A stretch of 64,000 nucleotides of DNA from Streptomyces sp. L-9-10 (GTDB lineage Bacteria; Actinomycetota; Actinomycetes; Streptomycetales; Streptomycetaceae). Below the pieces are notes generated by a model. The model was given only the letters and a program-made list of their open reading frames with translations, searched no databases and was not told where the DNA came from. The position numbers and the translations under genes were made by a program. The stretch spans positions 1 to 64,000 of the forward strand of contig NZ_PHRF01000162.1 of NCBI RefSeq assembly GCF_004151105.1, written 5' to 3'. Each line of letters opens with the position of its first letter. Position 1 is the stretch's first letter. This document shows, in pieces, positions 1 to 7,711 of this stretch.

Positions 1-1
1 G

Positions 2-250
2 GGCACGGCCTATGACTGGCTCGACCTCGTACTCGGGGCGCTGGTCGTGCTTTACGTTGCCGTCGCCGCGGGTCAGCTGCTCGCGCACCTGTCCCGCATG
101 CCCGGTGCCAGCTCGGACGACGGCCAGTCGCCGCGCGCCAGGTCGAGCCCCTTGTACTTGTCCCTGCCCGCGCTGCACAGCTTGCCGTCCGGGATCAACT
201 GCCGGTGGTTCCCGGCGGCGTTGGCGATGTTGACCTCGTTCCAGTCGTAG
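2..250 (+). other. Partial reading frame with a hydrophobic segment at the window edge
   Basis: An open frame enters from the left edge. Its first 32 or so codons (positions 2-100) read as a membrane-type segment rich in Leu, Val and Ala with a Tyr-Asp-Trp-Leu-Asp start (residues such as LVLGALVVLYVAVAAGQLL). Beyond about position 100 the frame runs antisense to LPMO sequence and is not protein-like. I infer that the 3' end of an unrelated membrane-protein gene has been joined to the broken LPMO gene. I do not recognise the family. It could also be an artefact of the window edge or of assembly. Confidence 0.25.
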
Positions 251-456
251 AGCGCCTGCGTCCCGCCGGCCGCGACCGCCGCCTTGCACGCCGCCGACCG
301 CGGGCTCTCCGGTCCCTCGGCGAAACACGCGGCGACCCGGCTGACCGGATCGGTCATCGAACCATGGGCGGCGGCCGGCACGGCGGCGAGCCCGGCCAGC
401 GCGAGCGGGGCGAGGCCGAGGACGACGATCCCGGTGGCCGTACGTCGAACGGACAT
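73..456 (-). pseudogene. Truncated AA10 lytic polysaccharide monooxygenase
   Basis: This is the N-terminal part of a secreted copper-dependent LPMO (family AA10, formerly CBM33) that oxidatively cleaves chitin or cellulose. The signal peptide ends in AAA and is followed by HGSMTDPVSR, so the mature protein would begin with the copper-binding His of the histidine brace. The middle (QALYDWNEVNI, then LARGDWPSSEL) is typical AA10. Homology stops after about residue 119, where a full domain should run on for some 70-80 more residues with the second copper His and the Phe/Tyr axial residue. The frame closes after eight unrelated residues. A good ribosome site (AAGGAGAA) precedes the ATG. The break lies near position 100, so the copper site is incomplete and the product is unlikely to be active. 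Confidence 0.8.
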
Positions 457-912
457 GAACTGGTTCTCCTTCGGAGCGGCGGCACGGGGAGGGGGGACAG
501 CCGGAGCGGCAGGTGACCTCCCCGTCGCCGTACCGCCCCAGCGATCAGCAAACTAGCCGCCCGGAACAGTGAAATCGGCTGCTGGGAGGGGGTGGGGGCG
601 ATCCTTATGCTCCGCTTAAGCAAGCGCTAAGAGACCGCTCAGGAAGACCCGCGGAAGTCGCTCGGAAGCCGCTCAGGAAGTCCCCGGGAAGTCCCGGAAA
701 GCCCCGCGGGCCGGGCCGTCCCCCACGCGTCCGCTGCCCGGCTCGGGTAGGGTGACCTGCGCAGTACGAGCCGCAGACGTACCCACCGAAGGAGGCGAGA
801 CCCATCACCGCTGTATCAGGTCGGGTGCTCCCCTCCCACGGCCGCGCGGTCCCTCAGACATAGCTGACCGCCGGGAGTGCCCATCGGCATCCCGAAAGGC
901 TTCCCCCTTCTC
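457..912. other. Intergenic region between LPMO and methyltransferase
   Basis: About 450 bases without a convincing gene. It holds a TTAGCGCTTGCTTAA-type box (minus-strand reading) at 616-630. From about 633 to 710 there is a run of degenerate 10-13 bp units built around GGAAGTC/GGAAGCC, possibly a decayed tandem repeat. Promoters for the two divergent genes must lie here, but no clear -10/-35 pair was identified. Confidence 0.5.
616..630. promoter_or_regulatory. TNAGCGCTTGCTNA-type operator candidate
   Basis: The minus strand reads TTAGCGCTTGCTTAA. The core AGCGCTTGCT is identical to the core of two 15-mers at 53341-53355 and 54645-54659, next to a TetR gene and a maoC gene. It lies about 160 bp upstream of the broken LPMO start. 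Binding by the same TetR is inference. Confidence 0.35.
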
Positions 913-1707
913 ATGTCAGCTCCTTTCTCCGAGTCCGTCATCGTCTCCAGGCTCCGCGCCGCCGGCTGTGTCTTCGCCGAGGACGAGGCGCGGCTGCTCA
1001 TCTCCACGGCGGCGACGCCGGACGCTCTCGCCGCCATGGTGGACCGGCGCGCCGGTGGTCTGCCGCTTGAACACGTCCTCGGCTGGGCGGAGTTCTGCGG
1101 GCTGCGGATCGCCGTGGACCCGGGGGTCTTCGTACCCCGCCGCCGTACCGAGTTCCTCGTGCGGCGGGCCGCCGTCGCCGCCACCGGCCTCGGCCGGCCG
1201 GCTGTCGTGGTCGACCTGTGCTGCGGCTCGGGCGCGCTGGGCGCGGCGCTGGCCGGGATCCTGGACCGGGCCGAGCTGCACGCCGCCGATATCGACCCGG
1301 CCGCGGTGCGCTGTGCCCGGCGGAATGTCGCCGCCGTCGGCGGCCGGGTGTACGAGGGCGACCTGTACGATCCGCTGCCCGCCGCGCTGCGGGGCCGCGT
1401 GGACGTCCTGCTCGCCAATGTGCCGTACGTCCCCACCGAGGAGGTCGGACTGCTGCCCCCCGAGGCCCGTATCCATGAGGCGCGGGTGGCGCTCGACGGC
1501 GGTGCGGACGGGCTCGACGTCCTGCGGCGGGTGGCCGAGCGGGCGCCGCGCTGGCTGGCCCCCGGCGGCAGCCTGCTGGTCGAGACGAGCGAGCACCAGG
1601 CGGCGCGCGCCGTCGGGACCGTCGCCGGGAGCGGGCTGATCCCGAGGGTGGCGAGCTGCGAGGAGCTGTACGCCACCGTCGTCGTGGGAACCATGCCCGC
1701 CCCCTGA
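913..1707 (+). CDS. PrmC/HemK-like N5-glutamine methyltransferase
   Basis: Putative SAM-dependent methyltransferase of the PrmC/HemK family, which modifies the Gln of GGQ motifs in release factors or other proteins. The SAM-binding loop DLCCGSGALG lies at about residues 100-109. The catalytic signature is NVPY (about 169-172) in place of the usual NPPY, as in the actinobacterial side branch often named putative protein N(5)-glutamine methyltransferase, so it is probably not the housekeeping prmC. A helical N-terminal substrate-binding part precedes the Rossmann fold. I chose ATG 913, preceded by GAAAGG at 894-899; GTG 877 in the same frame is possible and would add 12 residues. It stands alone, convergent with the pectate lyase gene, whose stop is 9 bp away. 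Confidence 0.82.
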   Translation: MSAPFSESVIVSRLRAAGCVFAEDEARLLISTAATPDALAAMVDRRAGGLPLEHVLGWAEFCGLRIAVDPGVFVPRRRTEFLVRRAAVAATGLGRPAVVVDLCCGSGALGAALAGILDRAELHAADIDPAAVRCARRNVAAVGGRVYEGDLYDPLPAALRGRVDVLLANVPYVPTEEVGLLPPEARIHEARVALDGGADGLDVLRRVAERAPRWLAPGGSLLVETSEHQAARAVGTVAGSGLIPRVASCEELYATVVVGTMPAP

Positions 1708-1716
1708 GCTGTCCGG

Positions 1717-3030
1717 TCAGCGGAGCTTTCCGGCGCCCGCCGCGCCGTCGACCAGGCGCGGGACCGTGCGCGGGTCGTCGACCCTGGTGCGGAGCGTCGG
1801 CGTCCAGCCCGCGTCCGGGCGCAGTGTCTCCTCGGGGACCTCCGCGTTGTGGACGGCGAGCAGATCGACGCGCTTCCCGTTGACGTGGTTGTCCGCGGTG
1901 GTGACCGGCGAGTCGTTCCACTTCTTCAGGATCCGCCCGGGGCTCACGCCCGCCGGCATCGTGAACGCGTTCTTCTCCGCGACCAGCTGGGATTCGACGC
2001 CGATGCCGAAGGAGTATCCGTAGCCGGACGGCTGGACGACGTAGTGGTTGTTGTACGTGTCGACCCGGCCGAAGCGGACCCGGGGCGCCCGCTCGACGAG
2101 GTTCTTGAACTGGTTGTGGTGCAGGGTGACCCGCAGCTTGCCGCGGTCGGTGGCGCCCGCGCCGTCGCTGTTGCCGATCAGCATGGTCTTGTCGTGGTCG
2201 GCGAGGACGTTCCAGGAGACGGTGACGAGATCGGAGCCCCGGACGATGTCCAGTTCCCCGTCGTGCTGCTGGTACAACCGGCCGTAGTGGTACGGCTGTT
2301 CACTGTCCGGGCGGCGGCCGTCGGTGAAGGTGTTGTGATCCACCCACACGTGCGTGGCGCCGGACAGCACCAGGTTGTCGTACTCGGAGTTCCAGTTGCC
2401 GAGCTCGGTGTCCGTCGGGTCCCACTGCGGGAAGCAGTCGAAGGTGTCCTCGAAGGTGAGGTTGCGGATGATGACGTTGTCGGCATCCTTCACCTGGAGG
2501 CTGCCGCCGAGGATACGGGCGTCCCGGCCCACGCCGACGATGGTCGTGTCGGCCGGGACGTACGCCTTGATCTGCGCGTCCTGGTTCCTGGCCGAGGCGG
2601 CGCGCAGGTCCTCCTGTTCGCCGCTGACCGGGGTCTCGCGGCCCCAGACCGCCGGATCGTACGCGGCGAGGTACGCGGCGAAGGAGTAGCCGTCCGCCGC
2701 GTAGTCGTCGCAGGTGAGGGGGGTTCCCCGAGGGTCGCTGAGCGCGTCCAGGGTGCCCTTGACCCGGATGACCGACGGGCTCCCGGCGGCATCGGACAGT
2801 GCCTTCCTGAACTCGGCCCAGGTGGTGACGGTGTAGATGTGCGCGGGGCTGGCCGCGCTGCCCCCGGTGGTGCCGCCGTCGGCCGAGGCCCAGCCGTCGT
2901 CCGGGGCGAGGACGGCCCGTTCGAGGGAGGGCCGTGCCGGTGCCGGTGCCGCCAGGGCGGCCGGGGGCAGCGCCAGCGCGCACGCCAGTCCCGCCGCCGC
3001 GATGAGTGCGTGATGTCTCCGTCTGCGCAT
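1717..3030 (-). CDS. Secreted pectate lyase, PL1 family
   Basis: A 437-residue exported polysaccharide lyase that cleaves de-esterified polygalacturonate by beta-elimination outside the cell. An N-terminal RRRRHH stretch and Ala-rich hydrophobic segment form a signal peptide. PL1 signatures of the parallel beta-helix are clear: THVWVDHNTFTDG in the middle and ERAPRVRFGRVDTYNNHYV near residue 315, which contains the conserved catalytic Arg region. It is the last gene of the minus-strand pectin locus, 18 bp after the binding-protein gene, so probably co-transcribed with it and with the pectinesterase, whose de-esterified product is the substrate of this enzyme. The family call is firm; preference for low- or high-methoxyl pectin cannot be read. 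Confidence 0.93.
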   Translation of the reverse strand: MRRRRHHALIAAAGLACALALPPAALAAPAPARPSLERAVLAPDDGWASADGGTTGGSAASPAHIYTVTTWAEFRKALSDAAGSPSVIRVKGTLDALSDPRGTPLTCDDYAADGYSFAAYLAAYDPAVWGRETPVSGEQEDLRAASARNQDAQIKAYVPADTTIVGVGRDARILGGSLQVKDADNVIIRNLTFEDTFDCFPQWDPTDTELGNWNSEYDNLVLSGATHVWVDHNTFTDGRRPDSEQPYHYGRLYQQHDGELDIVRGSDLVTVSWNVLADHDKTMLIGNSDGAGATDRGKLRVTLHHNQFKNLVERAPRVRFGRVDTYNNHYVVQPSGYGYSFGIGVESQLVAEKNAFTMPAGVSPGRILKKWNDSPVTTADNHVNGKRVDLLAVHNAEVPEETLRPDAGWTPTLRTRVDDPRTVPRLVDGAAGAGKLR

Positions 3031-3048
3031 GACTCCTCCTCCGTCGGA

Positions 3049-4386
3049 TCAGCTCTTGGTCTGTTCGTTCCACTCCGCCTGGGCCTCGTTCAGCTCCTTG
3101 GCGATCTTGTCCGCGAACTCCTTCGCGGACATGTCACCGAGCAGTACCTTCTGGAAGTTCGGCTCGTTGCCGGACTTGCTGATGGTGTTCCAGTCGGGCA
3201 GGTAGTACGGCAGATTGACGATCTTCGTCGAGCCGTCGCTGAGCGCCTTCATCGCGGCCGCGGTCGGCTCCGCCTGCTGGATCCACGCGTCGTCGGCGGC
3301 ATCGGTGTTCGCCGGAATGGACCCCGCCGACTCGTTCCACGCGCTGTTCGACGTGTGGGAGGCGGCGAACTCGATGAGCTTCCAGGCCGCCGCCTTGTTC
3401 TCGCTGTTCCTGAACAGGCCGAGACCGTCCACCGGGTTGGAGACCTGGACGCGCGTGCCGTTCTCCTGGGCCGGGTAGGGGAGGCCCTTGAACTTCTCCT
3501 CCCCCAACGCCTTCACATGGTCCTGGTACGAGGCGAGGTTGTGGGTCAGCATGCCGATGGTGCCGTTGTCCCACTGGGCGACCATCTTGATGAAGTCGTT
3601 GTTGACGTCGGCGGACGGCGTCACCTTCTTGTACAGGGCGACGTACTTCTCCAGCGCCGCGACGTTCTTTGGGTCGTTGACGGTCGTCCTGTCACCGTCC
3701 CAGAACGACGTGATGCCGGACTGGCCGTACATCGCGTCCATCGCCGGGGCGATGGAACCCGCGCCGCCCCTGATGGTGTAACCGAACTGGTCCGTCCCCG
3801 CCTTGGTGAGCTTCTCGGCCGCCGCGTAGAACGCCGGCCACGTGGTGGGCGGTTCGAGCCCCGCCCGCGCGAACAGGTCCGTGCGATACCAGAGCGTGCC
3901 GTTGTTGGTGGAGGTCGGCACCGAGTACATGGTGTCCCCCCGGCCGCCCGCCGCCTTGACGCTGTCCACCAGCGCCGGCACGAGCTTGCCCTTGAGCGGG
4001 CCCGCGTCGATACGGTCGTCGAGCGGCTCCAGGACGTCCCGTATCACCAGGTTGGAGAGATAGGCGGTACCGACGCCGCCGACGTCCGGCAGCCCGCCGC
4101 CTTCGATCGCCGTGTCGTACTTCGCCTGGACCTGGTCGATGGGGAGGCCGACGTACTTGACCTTGATGTCCGGGTTCTGCTTCTCGAAGTCCTTGATGAT
4201 CCGGGCCCAGATCTCCCTGCGCTCACCCGTGTTGTTGTCCCAGAGGGTGATCTCCCCCTTGCCGGAGCCTTCGCCGCCGCTCCCGCCGCTTCCGTCGTCA
4301 CCGCACGCGGTCGCCGTCAGGGCGAGTACCGCCGTCAGGGAGACGGCCGCGACCGCCCGCCCTCTGTATGTCCTGGAGATCCTCAT
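3049..4386 (-). CDS. ABC transporter sugar-binding lipoprotein
   Basis: Family 1 extracellular solute-binding protein of a CUT1-type sugar importer. The signal peptide ends in the lipobox LTATAC with the lipidated Cys at residue 28, followed by a Gly/Ser/Asp-rich linker. The rest is a typical two-lobed binding fold (motifs such as LWYRTDLFARAGL and NPVDGLGLF). ATG 4386 was chosen because it places the n-region directly before the hydrophobic core; the frame stays open 60 nt upstream but that part is not signal-like. It lies between pectinesterase and pectate lyase and should serve the permeases at 7.7-9.6 kb. The ligand is probably an oligogalacturonide or pectin side-chain sugar (inference). 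No ATPase gene is present; the shared MsiK-like ATPase at 45.6 kb could energise it. Confidence 0.9.
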   Translation of the reverse strand: MRISRTYRGRAVAAVSLTAVLALTATACGDDGSGGSGGEGSGKGEITLWDNNTGERREIWARIIKDFEKQNPDIKVKYVGLPIDQVQAKYDTAIEGGGLPDVGGVGTAYLSNLVIRDVLEPLDDRIDAGPLKGKLVPALVDSVKAAGGRGDTMYSVPTSTNNGTLWYRTDLFARAGLEPPTTWPAFYAAAEKLTKAGTDQFGYTIRGGAGSIAPAMDAMYGQSGITSFWDGDRTTVNDPKNVAALEKYVALYKKVTPSADVNNDFIKMVAQWDNGTIGMLTHNLASYQDHVKALGEEKFKGLPYPAQENGTRVQVSNPVDGLGLFRNSENKAAAWKLIEFAASHTSNSAWNESAGSIPANTDAADDAWIQQAEPTAAAMKALSDGSTKIVNLPYYLPDWNTISKSGNEPNFQKVLLGDMSAKEFADKIAKELNEAQAEWNEQTKS

Positions 4387-4423
4387 GGTCGGCTCTTCTC
4401 TCTCGGTCGGTTCTCTGCTGCAT

Positions 4424-5515
4424 TCATCGGTGCGGCGCCCAGCCATCCGTGCCCGTCAGATAGTTCGACACCTGGTGAACGGCGGCGTCCGCGTCCGTCA
4501 GCTGCGGACGGTCGGGCGTCACGGCCGCCCCGGGGCCGTACGTCCGGTATTCGGCGAAGCGCGCCTCACGCCACGGGAAGCCGCTCATGTCGGTCCACGG
4601 CGAGGACTTGACGGCCGCGGGCAGCTCGGTGTCCCGGAACAGCACCTGTCCGATCGCGTCAGGTTCGCCGCCGGGGTGCCAGGGCCTGCCGAGGTGGAAG
4701 GAGCGCGCGGGCGCGTCGCTGGTGACCCGGCTGTTGGTGATCAGGAAGCCGTACGGGTTGCCCTTCCAGGTCGAGGCCGCCGTGATGTAGCCGTTGTTGG
4801 TGGCGGAGCCACGGCTGAGCGCCCTGATGACGGAGCGGTCGATGACGGTGGTCGCCCGCCCGTAGACGAAGTCGACGTCACCCTCGATGTACGAGTCCCG
4901 GACATAGACCCTGCTGATCCGGGTCAGCGCGGGGCTGTCGGTCATCAGCGTGTCCTGGTTGGCCTTGAAGGCGGTGTTATCGAAGACGATCCGGTCGCCG
5001 GTCGTCTTCATCGCCAGCGCCTGTTCGCCGGCCAGCTCGTGCGCCGCCTCGTCGAAGTCGTTGACGAAGGTCAGATTGCGGGCGGTGACATCGTCCGCCG
5101 CGATCAGCACGGTGGCGCTGCCGCTGGAGCCGCCGTACTCGTTCGGGGTGTCGTGGACGATGACCGACTTCGACCGGTCGCTTCCCGTGCCCTGGAAGAG
5201 CAGATGGGGCTTGTTCGCCGGCACCCGGACCTGTTCCCGGTACGTACCGGGCGCGATGGCGATGGTCACCCGGTCGGTGTTGCCCGCGGGTACGGCGTCC
5301 ACGGCGGCCTGGACGGTGCGGTACGTGGCCGGGACGTTCAGCACGGTGCCGGTGCCAGTGCCAGTGCTGGTGCCGTTGTCCGGCCCCGGCCCCGGTGCGG
5401 CGGCGGTGGGCGTCGCGGCGAAGACCGCGAGCAGGGTGGCCAGAGCGGTCGAACAGGCGGCGGCTCTGGTCCGAAAGCGCTTGCTGAGCAGGTGCGGGTG
5501 CGGCGGGTGCGTCAT
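4424..5515 (-). CDS. Secreted pectinesterase, CE8 family
   Basis: Pectin methylesterase, 363 residues, removing methyl esters from homogalacturonan so that pectate lyase can act. A long signal peptide ends near TAAAPG and is followed by a Thr/Gly linker. The CE8 beta-helix shows the active-site motifs FKANQDTLM (about residue 186) and GDVDFVYG (about 211-218, usually GDVDFIFG), carrying the two catalytic Asp residues, and a C-terminal GRPWHPGGEPD block. A GGAG ribosome site lies just before ATG 5515. It follows the DUF6807 gene and the possible 25-residue ORF in the same direction. The pairing of CE8 with PL1 and an ABC importer is a standard pectin-utilisation arrangement. Confidence 0.93.
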   Translation of the reverse strand: MTHPPHPHLLSKRFRTRAAACSTALATLLAVFAATPTAAAPGPGPDNGTSTGTGTGTVLNVPATYRTVQAAVDAVPAGNTDRVTIAIAPGTYREQVRVPANKPHLLFQGTGSDRSKSVIVHDTPNEYGGSSGSATVLIAADDVTARNLTFVNDFDEAAHELAGEQALAMKTTGDRIVFDNTAFKANQDTLMTDSPALTRISRVYVRDSYIEGDVDFVYGRATTVIDRSVIRALSRGSATNNGYITAASTWKGNPYGFLITNSRVTSDAPARSFHLGRPWHPGGEPDAIGQVLFRDTELPAAVKSSPWTDMSGFPWREARFAEYRTYGPGAAVTPDRPQLTDADAAVHQVSNYLTGTDGWAPHR

Positions 5516-5538
5516 GCGGCTCTCCTCACAGGCGTGCG

Positions 5539-5616
5539 TCAGTCGGTGATGGGCAGGTCGTCGAAGTCGTCGAAGGCGGCCGTCCCGGCGCGGCCCTCTT
5601 TCCGGTCGGCACTCAT
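5539..5616 (-). CDS. Possible 25-residue acidic peptide in the pectin operon
   Basis: A tiny frame whose ATG overlaps the TGA of the DUF6807 gene as ATGA, the same coupling seen at other junctions in this locus. It begins MSADRKEGR and ends in the acidic FDDFDDLPITD. It stops 23 bp before the pectinesterase start. No family is recognised. It may be a real coupled peptide, a remnant of a longer protein, or a chance frame. The precise overlap and the compositional contrast between basic N-terminus and acidic aromatic C-terminus argue mildly for translation. Confidence 0.3.
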   Translation of the reverse strand: MSADRKEGRAGTAAFDDFDDLPITD

Positions 5617-6452
5617 ACCGCCACCGCCTTCCGCGCGAGCGCGGCGGCGGCCTGCCGGCCGAGCCGGCCGTCCGCGACGACCGTCACCACGCGCCGGGAG
5701 ACGCTCCCGCCCGCCGGCAGCGGCAGCCGCCGCCCCCAGGCCAGCGCGGAGCCGACCCCCGGGTACTGGGCGGTACGGACGAACCAGGGGTCCTCGCGGG
5801 TCTCCCGGTTCGCCCCGGCGAAGATCAGGGTCCAGTCCCGGCCCGCCAGCGCCAGCCACGGCGCGGTGCGCCCGTGCACCGCGCTCTCGCCCGAGGCGTC
5901 CTCGGTGAAGGCGTCGGGCGCCGGGTCCGCCGCGCCGCCCTTGGGCGCACGCCAGAAGAATCCCCCGTACCCCGCCCCCGTACGGCCGTTGGTGGCCGGA
6001 CTGCCGAACGACAGCTCCCCGCCCGACACATTGGTCAGCGACGAGGTGAAGTCGAGGACCCACGCGTCACCGGAGAGGGCGAGAGCGCTGATCGTGCGGC
6101 GCTCCGTGAGCAGTTGGCGGTCGCCCTGTGTCCAGGACAGCTCCTGGACACAGCCGTCGGGGTCCCGCAGCAGCCAGCCCGTGTGCCGCTGCGCGCCGTG
6201 GTTGGCCAGCCATACGGGGCCCTGGTCGCGTACGAAGGTCCGCCCGCCCCAGAAGTTGGCACCGGCGACGTCCGGCACCGCCATGGAGACGCCCAGGTGG
6301 TGCGCGTGGTCGGCGGGCCCCAGCTCCGTGACCGTGACACCGCCGAGGGTCCGCACGGGATGCAGATACGGCCGCGGCGACAGGGTCCCGGGCAGCCGGG
6401 GCCGGTGTACGTACTCGGCCACGGGACCGACGTCACAGCGCAGTACCGTCAC
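5613..6452 (-). CDS. PmoA-family (DUF6807) protein
   Basis: A 279-residue protein of the family annotated as methane oxygenase PmoA or DUF6807. These are common in carbohydrate operons next to Gfo/Idh oxidoreductases and are not methane monooxygenases; their biochemical role is uncertain. Conserved-looking features are the HAHHLGVSMAVPDV segment and the GGFFWRAPKG and FAGANRETREDPWFVR stretches. GTG 6452 was chosen because family homology begins right after it and the gene then follows the Gfo/Idh stop by 29 bp; the frame is open much further upstream but there runs antisense-like through the oxidoreductase gene. Probably cytoplasmic, acting on the same imported sugar. Confidence 0.72.
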   Translation of the reverse strand: MTVLRCDVGPVAEYVHRPRLPGTLSPRPYLHPVRTLGGVTVTELGPADHAHHLGVSMAVPDVAGANFWGGRTFVRDQGPVWLANHGAQRHTGWLLRDPDGCVQELSWTQGDRQLLTERRTISALALSGDAWVLDFTSSLTNVSGGELSFGSPATNGRTGAGYGGFFWRAPKGGAADPAPDAFTEDASGESAVHGRTAPWLALAGRDWTLIFAGANRETREDPWFVRTAQYPGVGSALAWGRRLPLPAGGSVSRRVVTVVADGRLGRQAAAALARKAVAV

Positions 6453-6481
6453 CTCTTCCGCCCGGGAGAGCCGTGCCCCGC

Positions 6482-7711
6482 TCACCGCGGAAGCACCCGC
6501 GCCGGCGGCACGCCCCAGTCCGCGCCCAGCTCGGAGAAGGTGGCGAGGGATTCGGCGGCGGCCTCGGTCAGCGCGTCGACGCCCTTGACGATCCGGCGCG
6601 GCGCCTTCTCTCCCGGCGCGCTGTACCAGGCGTCCGCGGGCAGCGGCTCGGGCAGCGGTCCGGTCCTGATGGCTTCGACGATCCGCATGAAGGCGCCCGT
6701 ACGGCGGGGCGGTACGAGCAGACCGCTGCCGTCGCGCAGATGCGCGACCAGGTTCTCCAGCAGGTCGGTACGCGGGTGGACGGTCTCGACCGGGCCCGCG
6801 CCCGTACGCTCCACCAGCACCCGGTCCTGCTTGTACCAGAAGGTGATCCGGCCCCTCGTCCCGTGGACCAGGACGTACGGCTCCGCGTTCCGCTCCGCGC
6901 ACAGCGTGACGGCGACCGTGATGCGGGTCCCCCTCGCCGTCCTCAGCCGCAGACAACTGGTGTCGTCGGCCTCGATGTCATGGGCCCGGTACTGTTCGAG
7001 CTCCGCTTCCGCGAGGTCCTCGGCCAGATCGCTGCCGTCGATGCGCAGGGCGGTCGCCACCGCGTGCGCGAGCGGGTTGGTGAGCACCCCGTCCACGACG
7101 TCCCGCCCGTCCAGGGTCCGGCGTCCGGCCCAGGGGACCCGCCGGAAGTACGCCTCGTCGCGTACCCACGCCCCAGCGGCGCCGATCCCGCGCAGCGGCC
7201 CGATCGCGCCGTCCGCGACCAGCTCCCTGATCGCGTCGACCGCGTGGGAGCCGAGCGACTGGAACCCGATCTGACAGGCCGTGCCCTTCTCCTCAAGACC
7301 GGTGAGCAGGCGGGCGTACTCCGGGTACGAAGCCGTGGTCGGCTTCTCCAGCAGGGAGTGCACACCATGGGCGGCGGCGGTGAGCGCGAGCCCGGTGTGG
7401 GTGTGGATGGGCGTGCAGATGACGGCGATCCGCGCGCCGGTGCGCTCCAGCAACTCGCCGAGATCGGCGGACTGCGCGGGCCCGGGAGCGTAGTGACCGG
7501 CGGACAGCGTAGGTTCGGGAGCGCCGTAACCGGCGGACAGCGTAGGTTCGGGAGCGCCGTAACCGGCGTCGGCCAGCTCGCGCGGGGTCAGTGGTTCCAG
7601 CTCGCAGATGCCCACGAGCCGTACCTGTCCGGTGTGTTCGAGACGGCGGATGTTGCGCAGATGCGTACGGCCGTGGCCGCGCGCCCCTGCCAGCACGACG
7701 GGGAGGCTCAT
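6482..7711 (-). CDS. Gfo/Idh/MocA family sugar oxidoreductase
   Basis: NAD(P)-dependent dehydrogenase of 409 residues. The Rossmann start VVLAGARGHGRTHLRNIRRLE is atypical (AGARGHGRTH in place of a plain GxGxxG). The family's LEKPTTASYPEY motif, with the Lys that contacts cofactor and substrate, is present, as is the C-terminal beta-sheet domain. Its ATG overlaps the stop of the upstream permease as ATGA. A 33-bp in-frame tandem duplication (7496-7561) gives two copies of YGAPEPTLSAG plus a diverged third after the first Rossmann strands. It probably oxidises or epimerises a sugar released from pectin; the substrate cannot be told. Confidence 0.85.
   Translation of the reverse strand: MSLPVVLAGARGHGRTHLRNIRRLEHTGQVRLVGICELEPLTPRELADAGYGAPEPTLSAGYGAPEPTLSAGHYAPGPAQSADLGELLERTGARIAVICTPIHTHTGLALTAAAHGVHSLLEKPTTASYPEYARLLTGLEEKGTACQIGFQSLGSHAVDAIRELVADGAIGPLRGIGAAGAWVRDEAYFRRVPWAGRRTLDGRDVVDGVLTNPLAHAVATALRIDGSDLAEDLAEAELEQYRAHDIEADDTSCLRLRTARGTRITVAVTLCAERNAEPYVLVHGTRGRITFWYKQDRVLVERTGAGPVETVHPRTDLLENLVAHLRDGSGLLVPPRRTGAFMRIVEAIRTGPLPEPLPADAWYSAPGEKAPRRIVKGVDALTEAAAESLATFSELGADWGVPPARVLPR
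7496..7561. repeat. 33-bp tandem duplication inside the Gfo/Idh gene
   Basis: Two perfect 33-bp copies (7496-7528 and 7529-7561), with a diverged third before 7496 and the first bases of the unit again after 7561. In frame it encodes repeats of YGAPEPTLSAG in a surface loop of the oxidoreductase. Confidence 0.85.

Noticed and set aside
1849..4611. 920-codon open frame opposite the pectate lyase and binding-protein genes
   Set aside because: Shadow frame caused by high GC at third codon positions; translation is Val/Arg/Asp/Gly-rich with no motifs.
5613..6452. Particulate methane monooxygenase subunit, as the PmoA name suggests
   Set aside because: The protein is soluble and of the DUF6807 type; the name is a known mislabel for this family.
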